Shown piece by piece: positions 57,276 through 64,000 of a stretch of 64,000 bases of DNA (the stretch's first letter is position 1; each line of letters opens with the position of its first letter). The DNA is taken from contig PAQY01000008.1 in assembly GCA_002709955.1 (NCBI GenBank), forward strand, positions 30,472-94,471, read 5' to 3'. This DNA comes from Rhodospirillaceae bacterium. GTDB taxonomy: Bacteria; Pseudomonadota; Alphaproteobacteria; UBA8366; Aestuariispiraceae. Both the position numbers and the translations under genes were made by a program. Below the pieces are notes generated by a model. That model made no database searches. It was not told where the DNA came from and saw nothing but the letters and a program-made list of their open reading frames with translations.

Positions 57276-58211
57276 ATGATTGGTCAGGCGCGTTGGACGC
57301 TAATCATCGGAGGGTTGGTCGGACTGATGACGGTTGCGGATGTTCATGCTGCGGAAAAGATTACAATTCCAAACAGTGAATTGCATACCATAACGTCACG
57401 CGAAACCGGCGACGTGTATCAGATACAAATCCGCTTACCGAATGGTGAGGCACCGGAAGCAGGATTTCCTGTTGTTTATCTTTTAGATAGCAACGCCTGG
57501 TTCGGCATGGCGTCAGATTTGTTGCGCACACGCGCGATGAACACGGATTCTACTGGGATCGCGCCCGCTATCCTGGTCGGTATCGCCTATCCAACGGACG
57601 CGCCGTATGATCTGAAGCGTCGGACCTATGATCTGACCCCACCGTCTGAGATTGTCACGATGCCACCGCGCCCGAATGGCAAGCCGTGGCCCCCGACCGG
57701 CGGGGCGGATGCCTTTTTGCGGCTTATCGAAACACAGGTGAAGCCACTGGTTGACCAGCGTGCCCCCGTGGACAAATCGCAGGAAACGCTGATCGGGCAT
57801 TCTTTTGGCGGATTGTTCGCCCTGCATGTGATGCTGACGCAGCCAGAGGCTTTTGACACGTATCTGGCAGGCAGCCCGTCTATTTGGTTCAATCAGAAAC
57901 AGGTGCTGCACGAAGCCAAGGCGCATTTGGCAGCGGGTGGCTCTGTGAAGGGACGAGTGTATATATGTGTTGGCGGTGAAGAGGAGGATATCACCCCGGC
58001 GGAAGAAGCGCATCCACAGGCAGAAATAAGGCGTCAGTGGAAAAAGCATAACCGCATGATCGGAAATGCGCAGGATTTCGTGGCGTTGATGTCAGATCAG
58101 CCCGAACTGGATATCGCCTTTAAGGTGTTTGAGGGGGAAGATCATGGAACGATTATCCCGCAGTTGATGATCCATGGCCTTCACTTTGCCTTCAATCAGA
58201 AAGCGCCTTAG
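57276..58211 (+). CDS. Siderophore esterase-like alpha/beta hydrolase
   Basis: VVYLLDSNAWFGMASDLLRTR; IGHSFGGLFALHVMLTQPEAFDTYLAGSPSIWF. Confidence 0.85.
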   Translation: MIGQARWTLIIGGLVGLMTVADVHAAEKITIPNSELHTITSRETGDVYQIQIRLPNGEAPEAGFPVVYLLDSNAWFGMASDLLRTRAMNTDSTGIAPAILVGIAYPTDAPYDLKRRTYDLTPPSEIVTMPPRPNGKPWPPTGGADAFLRLIETQVKPLVDQRAPVDKSQETLIGHSFGGLFALHVMLTQPEAFDTYLAGSPSIWFNQKQVLHEAKAHLAAGGSVKGRVYICVGGEEEDITPAEEAHPQAEIRRQWKKHNRMIGNAQDFVALMSDQPELDIAFKVFEGEDHGTIIPQLMIHGLHFAFNQKAP

Positions 58212-58980
58212 GGGTATTGATCGGCTTGAAATAGTAAACCAGCTTTTGTCCCTCAATCTCATGAATGGATGTATCAATTCCATAAATGTCACGAATGACA
58301 GAGGGCACGATAATATCGTTGGAACTGCCATCGTGCAAAATCCGCCCCTCCCGCATGGCAATGATCCTGTCTGCGTAACAGGATGCGAAATTAATGTCAT
58401 GCAGGACGACCACAATGGTCTTGCCAAGGTCTTCCGCCATGCTGCGAAAAACCCCCATCATGGTGACAGCATGTTTGATGTCCAGATTGTTCAGGGGTTC
58501 ATCCAGCAACAGGAAATCGGTATTCTGTGACAGGGACATCGCAATAAAGGCGCGCTGTCTTTGTCCACCGGAAATTTCATCCAGAAAATCTTTGCGGATC
58601 GAACAAAGGTCTAGATACTGCAAGGCTTGTTCGATTTGCTTTCGGTCTTCTGATGTAAGGTGCCCTTTGCTATGTGGGAACCGGCCGAAGCTGACCAGAT
58701 CTTCAACAGACATCCGTGTTGTTAAGGAATTATCCTGCCGCAGCACGGCCAGTTTTTGTGCCAAGATGGATCCAGGCGTGCGCGCGATATCCTGACCGTC
58801 CAGCATTACCTGACCTGATGTTGCTGGAAGCAGGCGGCTGATCAGGGACAGAAGGGTTGATTTCCCGGCCCCGTTGGCACCCACCAGGGCAACGACACCA
58901 CCGCGTTCGATCGTCAAACTGACGTCATCCACGACGGTGGTCTTTCCATAGGCTTTGGTGATGTTTCTGATCTCAATCAT
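58192..58980 (-). CDS. Iron-siderophore ABC ATP-binding protein
   Basis: GANGAGKSTLLSLISRLL; ISGGQRQRAFIAMSLSQNTDFLLLDEPLNNLD. Confidence 0.93.
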   Translation of the reverse strand: MIEIRNITKAYGKTTVVDDVSLTIERGGVVALVGANGAGKSTLLSLISRLLPATSGQVMLDGQDIARTPGSILAQKLAVLRQDNSLTTRMSVEDLVSFGRFPHSKGHLTSEDRKQIEQALQYLDLCSIRKDFLDEISGGQRQRAFIAMSLSQNTDFLLLDEPLNNLDIKHAVTMMGVFRSMAEDLGKTIVVVLHDINFASCYADRIIAMREGRILHDGSSNDIIVPSVIRDIYGIDTSIHEIEGQKLVYYFKPINTPKALSD

Positions 58981-59954
58981 TGTAATCGCCCACGCAGTAA
59001 AAGACTCAGAAAGAACAGGCCCCCGACAAACTCTACCACCACCCCCAGGGCGGTTTCATAGGACAGCACATGTTCCAACACGGTCTGTCCGATAATAAGG
59101 CAGATCGTTGCGGTCAGGGCGGCGGCGGGCAGAAGCAGCGCATGGCGATGGCTGGGGATCACCAGATAGGCCAAATGCGCTGCCAACAGGCCCAAAAACA
59201 GCATGGGCCCAACCAGGGCTGTCGATACTGCGACCAGGATCGATACCGCCATCAGGCCAGTTGTCACGGCACGGCGGTGATTCAGGCCCAGGCTGGTGGC
59301 ATGTTCGCGGCCAAGCGCCAGAACATCCAGCATCGGTAACGTTCGCCACCCCAACAGAAACACAAGTGCCGTGACCCCGGCGGAAATCATCAGGATATCC
59401 GGATCCGGTCGGTTGAAGGATGCGAATATGCGGTCCTGCACAACCGTAAATGCCGTGGGATCAATAAGCCATTTCAGAAATCCAGAGAGGCTTCGAAACA
59501 GAATTCCAAACACGATCCCAATCAGGATCAGAAGGTGCAGGCCCCGCGTTCCACCAGAAAACAGCATCCGATACAAGAATACGGAGAAAAGGGTCAAGGC
59601 AACGGCTTCAAGACTGAACCGCATGGGTGTCGACAGGCTGGCGACTGCGGTCACACCTATAGAAAATACCAGCAGGCTTTGTATTAAGATATATAGCGAA
59701 TCAAACCCCATGATGGAGGGGGTTAAAATTCGGTTCTGGGCCAGGGTTTGAAATATCACCGTTGATGTTCCAATTGCAGTACCGACCAGGATCATGGTCG
59801 CCAATTTTGCGCCCCGGAACGTCATGACGAATTCCCAACTGCCCCGCACGCCAATCGTCATGAATAAGATACCGCTCAGGACGGCGATTGCCGCCAGGAT
59901 TGCCAATCGGATATGCAGGGATGCCCGGCGTGTTGGTCCGACGTTACCGGTCAC
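58977..59954 (-). CDS. Iron-siderophore ABC permease
   Basis: FecCD-like polytopic protein; LALGREHATSLGLNHRR; GPMLFLGLLAAHLAYL; GTG start inferred. Confidence 0.88.
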   Translation of the reverse strand: MTGNVGPTRRASLHIRLAILAAIAVLSGILFMTIGVRGSWEFVMTFRGAKLATMILVGTAIGTSTVIFQTLAQNRILTPSIMGFDSLYILIQSLLVFSIGVTAVASLSTPMRFSLEAVALTLFSVFLYRMLFSGGTRGLHLLILIGIVFGILFRSLSGFLKWLIDPTAFTVVQDRIFASFNRPDPDILMISAGVTALVFLLGWRTLPMLDVLALGREHATSLGLNHRRAVTTGLMAVSILVAVSTALVGPMLFLGLLAAHLAYLVIPSHRHALLLPAAALTATICLIIGQTVLEHVLSYETALGVVVEFVGGLFFLSLLLRGRLQ

Positions 59955-60930
59955 GACGCATGCTCCGCAACAACAGGGCCAGGAAGCCCGCTCCACCAAT
60001 CACGCCCATGGTTGTCCCAACCGGTAATTCATAGGGATGCAGGATCAATCGGCCCGCAATGTCGGATGCCAGCAGCAGACAGGCCCCGGTCAGTGCGACC
60101 CAAGGCAGGTTGCGCCGGACATTGTCGCCCATGACCAGGGTGACCAGGTTGGGGACGATTAACCCAACGAACGGAATCATCCCGCTGGTGACAACGACCA
60201 CGGCGGTTATCAGGGACACGATCACCACGCCGAAAACGACGGTCCGCCGATAGTTCAGGCCTAGGCTGGTGCTGACGGTTTCCCCCATCGCGATGACTGT
60301 GAACCGATCGGCGGCCAGATATGCGCCAATGGTCAGGACAAGCGACAGCCAAAGCAATTCATACCGCCCTTGCAGAATGTTGGAGAAATCCCCAACAGTC
60401 CAATTGCTCAGCGCCTGCATCATATCTGTTCGATAGGCGAAGAAATTGGTCGCCGCTTCTATGACGCCCCCCAGCATCAGACCGACCAGCGGCACAATAT
60501 ACATCGATCCCCAGGAAATCCGCTGAAGCAGCAGCAGAAACAGCACCGTTCCCGCCATGGCAAAGCCCATCGCAACCAACATGCGCCCGGCAATCGGCAT
60601 TTCCGGGGCGACCAGAAGCACGATCAACAATCCGAATGCCGCAGATTCTGACGTCCCAACGGTCTTTGGTTCGACAAATTTATTCCGCGCCAGCATTTGC
60701 ATGATCAGGCCTGAAACCGACAGGCCTACACCGGCCAGAATAAGCGCGATTGTCCGCGGGATACGGCTGGTGACCATCACCGTGACGGCTTCTGCCGTTC
60801 GTTCCTGCATGCCGCCTGTGTTTTGACCAAACCCGTCTATCAGCGCATTTAATGCGCCATTGCTGACCCCGACAAACAAACTGGTGATCGCCAAGCCGAC
60901 CAGAAAGAGGGAGCATAAAAGAAGTTTCAT
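59944..60930 (-). CDS. Iron-siderophore ABC permease
   Basis: FecCD family: RIPRTIALILAGVGLSVSGLIMQMLARNKFVEP; GMIPFVGLIVPNLV. Confidence 0.92.
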   Translation of the reverse strand: MKLLLCSLFLVGLAITSLFVGVSNGALNALIDGFGQNTGGMQERTAEAVTVMVTSRIPRTIALILAGVGLSVSGLIMQMLARNKFVEPKTVGTSESAAFGLLIVLLVAPEMPIAGRMLVAMGFAMAGTVLFLLLLQRISWGSMYIVPLVGLMLGGVIEAATNFFAYRTDMMQALSNWTVGDFSNILQGRYELLWLSLVLTIGAYLAADRFTVIAMGETVSTSLGLNYRRTVVFGVVIVSLITAVVVVTSGMIPFVGLIVPNLVTLVMGDNVRRNLPWVALTGACLLLASDIAGRLILHPYELPVGTTMGVIGGAGFLALLLRSMRRDR

Positions 60931-60968
60931 TGGGGTTCGTATCTCTGGACCGACGCGATCCGTCGTGG

Positions 60969-61892
60969 TTACGGTCTGCGCATGGCCAACAGAATGTCAT
61001 CCATGCTGCGCAGCAAGGCTTCAATGCCTCCGCCGCCCAGATACCAGGCATCCGAAGACAGATAGACGATGTGGTTCTGCTTCCAGGCTGTTGTGCGATG
61101 CATGATCGCATTGTCCAGCAGCGTCCGGGCCGCGGCGCTGTCATGACCGATGGCCGCATCGCGGTCCAACACGAACAGCCAGTCAGGATTTGTTTCCAGC
61201 AGGAACTCATTGGAAATAGCCTGTCCATGGGTCCCGATATCCAGTGCTGGCGCGCTGGGCGTTATGCCGAATTCATCATACAAAAGACCGAAACGGGATC
61301 CGGGTCCGAATGCGCTCATCCGGCCACCGGTGGTCAGGATCAACTGTCCCGTTCCCGCCGATGCGGTCGCCGTGCGAACTTCATTAAGTTTCGCGTCGAT
61401 GGTTGCCAATTGCGCAGCGACCTCTTCCGTCTTGCCAAAGATTTGCCCCAGCAGTTTCGCATGGTCGACGATGCTGCCGATCTGCTTTGACGGATCATAA
61501 CTTAAATCCAGCGTTGGCGCGATTTTCGACAAGTCTTTCAGCTTTGACGCAGATCGTGCGCCCAACAGGATAATGTCGGGTGACAGGGCGTTGACCGCCT
61601 CATAATTGGGCTCAAACAAGGTTCCAACCTTGGCGTATTTATCGTCATTATAGGCCTGAAGATATTCCGGCTTTGGACCGGTGGGAATGCCCGTGACCGG
61701 GATATCCAGACTGTTCAGCAAATCCAGAACACCCAGATCAAAGACCACAACCCTTTTCGGGTTTAAGGGAACCTCTGTTTCGCCCTGGGCATGTTTGACG
61801 ATCATCGTTTCAGCCAAGCCACCATGCGGCATACCGAACAAGCAGGAAAATGCTAAGACTCCAGCCAGAAAATATCTGCGATTAAGATGCAT
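60969..61892 (-). CDS. Siderophore ABC substrate-binding protein
   Basis: KHAQGETEVPLNPKRVVVFDLGVLDLLNSLDIPVTGIP...LSPDIILLGARSA. Confidence 0.92.
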   Translation of the reverse strand: MHLNRRYFLAGVLAFSCLFGMPHGGLAETMIVKHAQGETEVPLNPKRVVVFDLGVLDLLNSLDIPVTGIPTGPKPEYLQAYNDDKYAKVGTLFEPNYEAVNALSPDIILLGARSASKLKDLSKIAPTLDLSYDPSKQIGSIVDHAKLLGQIFGKTEEVAAQLATIDAKLNEVRTATASAGTGQLILTTGGRMSAFGPGSRFGLLYDEFGITPSAPALDIGTHGQAISNEFLLETNPDWLFVLDRDAAIGHDSAAARTLLDNAIMHRTTAWKQNHIVYLSSDAWYLGGGGIEALLRSMDDILLAMRRP

Positions 61893-61946
61893 GATCGACT
61901 CCTGCCGCGGGTGGATGGTGTGGATGGATTGAGGCCGTTCTATAAT

Positions 61947-61965
61947 GTAAATAATAATCATCCTC
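61947..61965. promoter_or_regulatory. Possible Fur-like box upstream of the siderophore ABC operon
   Basis: GTAAATAATAATCATCCTC, 14/19 to GATAATGATAATCATTATC by hand. Confidence 0.4.
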
Positions 61966-62300
61966 AATATAGGGGCGGGCTTTTTCTGGGCATTCGCGCC
62001 GTCTTGCTTGTTATGCAAAGGTTTTTGACCGTCCTGGACAATGCTGTGAACAGACCACTTATGGATCGCCCAAATTCACCAGTGTCACCTGCCTCCTCAT
62101 CCGTGACGGCCCCTGTTCAACTCTGAATGGATATTTAGCCAGTGAGAGGACCCAGGCATTGTTACGTCAGTTCAAGAAATCCTCCTGAGACGTAAAAAAA
62201 CTTATCCCTTACACCCATTTTCCTTCGTTTGCTTTTCCCTGAAGACACCATGAGAGTCCGCCTGATATCACAGTTGGTTTAGGCTTGAGGGGTTGTTTTT

Positions 62301-63911
62301 ATGGAGGCGGATTACATTATCGTGGGAGCCGGGTCGGCTGGATGCGTCCTGGCCGAAAAGTTAAGCGCCCATCCGAACAACCGTGTAATCGTCGTCGAAG
62401 CCGGGGGCGCGGATAGGTCTTTCTGGATATCGACCCCCATCGGCTATGGTCGTCTGTTCTATGATAAGGCCGTTAATTGGTGTTACACAACACAGCCCGA
62501 CCCCAGCTTAGAGGGCCGGACCAGCCATTGGCCTAGAGGGCGTGTTCTGGGGGGATCCAGTTCAATCAATGCCCTGGTCTGTATTCGCGGGCGATCAGAA
62601 GATTATGAAGATTGGGCCACGGCAACGGGGGATACCCGCTGGGGCCCCGACGCGATGGCAGCGCGCTTCCGTTCATTGGACGACACGGATCAAGGGGCGA
62701 ATGAATGGCGCAATACCGGCGGTGTTTTCCCTATCCACAGTATCGAAGGGGCCTCGCATCCTGTTACACAGAATTTTCTGGATGCCTGTGCGGAAATCGG
62801 TGTCCCCCGAAATCCGGATTTCAATGCAGAACGTCAGGAAGGGGCCGGACTGTATCAAATCAATACACGACGCGGTAAACGCGTTTCCGCTGCGGATGCT
62901 TTCTTGCGCCCGGCAATGCGCAGACCAAATCTGACAGTGCTGAAACGAACCCAGGCGCTGCGATTGATCTTCACTGAAAATCAATGCACCGGCATAATGG
63001 TTCAGCGAAATGGTGAGCCGGTAAATCTGGTCGCCCGGAAGGAAGTCATACTGGCGGCCGGTGCCATTGAGTCGCCAAAACTGCTTCAACTGTCGGGCAT
63101 TGGCGATGCGGGCCAGTTATCAAAACTGGGCATAAAGATACAGGTTGATAACCCCAATGTGGGGGCGAATCTACAGGACCATGTCGGCCTGAACTATTAT
63201 TTCCGATCCAGGGTGCCGACATTGAATCAGGAACTTTCCCCCATCATTCGGCGGTTCTGGAATGGGGCGCGGTATTTGCTGACACGATCCGGCCCTCTTT
63301 CTTTATCTGTGAACCAGGGGGGCGCTTTCTTTAAGACATCATCAGACCGCCCCCTGCCAAACATGCAGTTATATCTGCAATTGATCACGACCCTGAATGG
63401 GCGGGGACAATCCCGACCGTTGCTTGCGCCCGATCCATTTCCAGCGTTTGCGCTGGGACTGTCAAATATCCGACCGAAAAGTCGGGGCAGTATTCAGATC
63501 GACAGCGCCGATCCTTTGACTCCGCCGATGATTAACGCCCGTGCCTATAGCGCGTCAGAAGACCTGGATGAGATGCTGGAGGCCGTTCAGTTCATCCGGA
63601 AACTGGTTTCGACCAAAGCCTTCTCTGGCATCATGGATTCTGAGATCGTGCCGGGCCGTGATGTGCAATCGCGTTCGGATTTGTTGGAAGATATCCGACA
63701 ACGGACGGGGACTGTCTATCACCCCAGTTGCACCTGTGCGATGGGGCTGGACCCCAAGACCAGTGTTCTGGACCCGGAATTGAGGGTACGAGGCACGGGT
63801 GGGCTGAGGGTCGTCGATGCTTCCAGCTTTCCCAATATCGTCAGTGGCAACCTGAATGTACCGGTAATGATGCTGGCGCTACAGGCATCAGATATCATTT
63901 TGAAGGACTGA
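62301..63911 (+). CDS. GMC family oxidoreductase (choline dehydrogenase-like)
   Basis: YIIVGAGSAGCVLAEKLSAHPNNRVIVVEAGG; GVLGGSSSINALVCIRGRSEDYEDW-like; YHPSCTCAMG. Confidence 0.93.
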   Translation: MEADYIIVGAGSAGCVLAEKLSAHPNNRVIVVEAGGADRSFWISTPIGYGRLFYDKAVNWCYTTQPDPSLEGRTSHWPRGRVLGGSSSINALVCIRGRSEDYEDWATATGDTRWGPDAMAARFRSLDDTDQGANEWRNTGGVFPIHSIEGASHPVTQNFLDACAEIGVPRNPDFNAERQEGAGLYQINTRRGKRVSAADAFLRPAMRRPNLTVLKRTQALRLIFTENQCTGIMVQRNGEPVNLVARKEVILAAGAIESPKLLQLSGIGDAGQLSKLGIKIQVDNPNVGANLQDHVGLNYYFRSRVPTLNQELSPIIRRFWNGARYLLTRSGPLSLSVNQGGAFFKTSSDRPLPNMQLYLQLITTLNGRGQSRPLLAPDPFPAFALGLSNIRPKSRGSIQIDSADPLTPPMINARAYSASEDLDEMLEAVQFIRKLVSTKAFSGIMDSEIVPGRDVQSRSDLLEDIRQRTGTVYHPSCTCAMGLDPKTSVLDPELRVRGTGGLRVVDASSFPNIVSGNLNVPVMMLALQASDIILKD

Positions 63912-64000
63912 AATCTGGTCTGACGATGCGTTCAGGCTTCGGAATCAAATCGATTGCATCTGATCGATCAACCACGATCTAAACAAAACCATTTCAGGTT

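Overview
GC-rich proteobacterial (probably alphaproteobacterial) DNA read as a mosaic. (1) 0.1-2.3 kb: livG/livF-type ABC ATPases and a TetR regulator. (2) About 2.55-20.1 kb: a metal-resistance island. It holds DUF411, DsbA and CcdA genes with tiny overlapping ORFs; MerR + His-rich DMT transporter divergent from a Cd/Zn-type P-ATPase; a multicopper oxidase-ZIP pair; a merR-ynfA // merTPFA operon; a MerR-HMA fusion regulator with a CcdA-like gene; and a decayed periplasmic-protein + P-type ATPase operon. (3) 20.1-21.75 kb: nested partial IS110, IS6 and IS630 sequences. (4) 21.7-26.3 kb: histidine kinase, a Cys-repeat (CNPC) cytochrome P460-like protein, DUF3179 and DUF302 proteins. (5) 26.4-35.7 kb: an integrative/mobilizable-type module with an AbiE pair, ParA-like ATPase, small relaxase-like protein, RHH and AlpA-like proteins, IS remnants and a tyrosine integrase abutting the 3' part of an initiator-tRNA-like gene. 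(6) 37.5-63.9 kb: ordinary metabolic/transport DNA (liv operon, TauD-like dioxygenase, TRAP transporter + glp-like catabolic operon, siderophore uptake locus, GMC oxidoreductase). The most interesting signals are a 57-bp perfect inverted repeat bracketing the integrase and ending exactly at the tRNA anticodon loop, paired GGTAAGCA motifs around it, the MerR-HMA regulator with two matching operators, and the CNPC-repeat P460 protein. All family names come from reading the translations; no searches were run.
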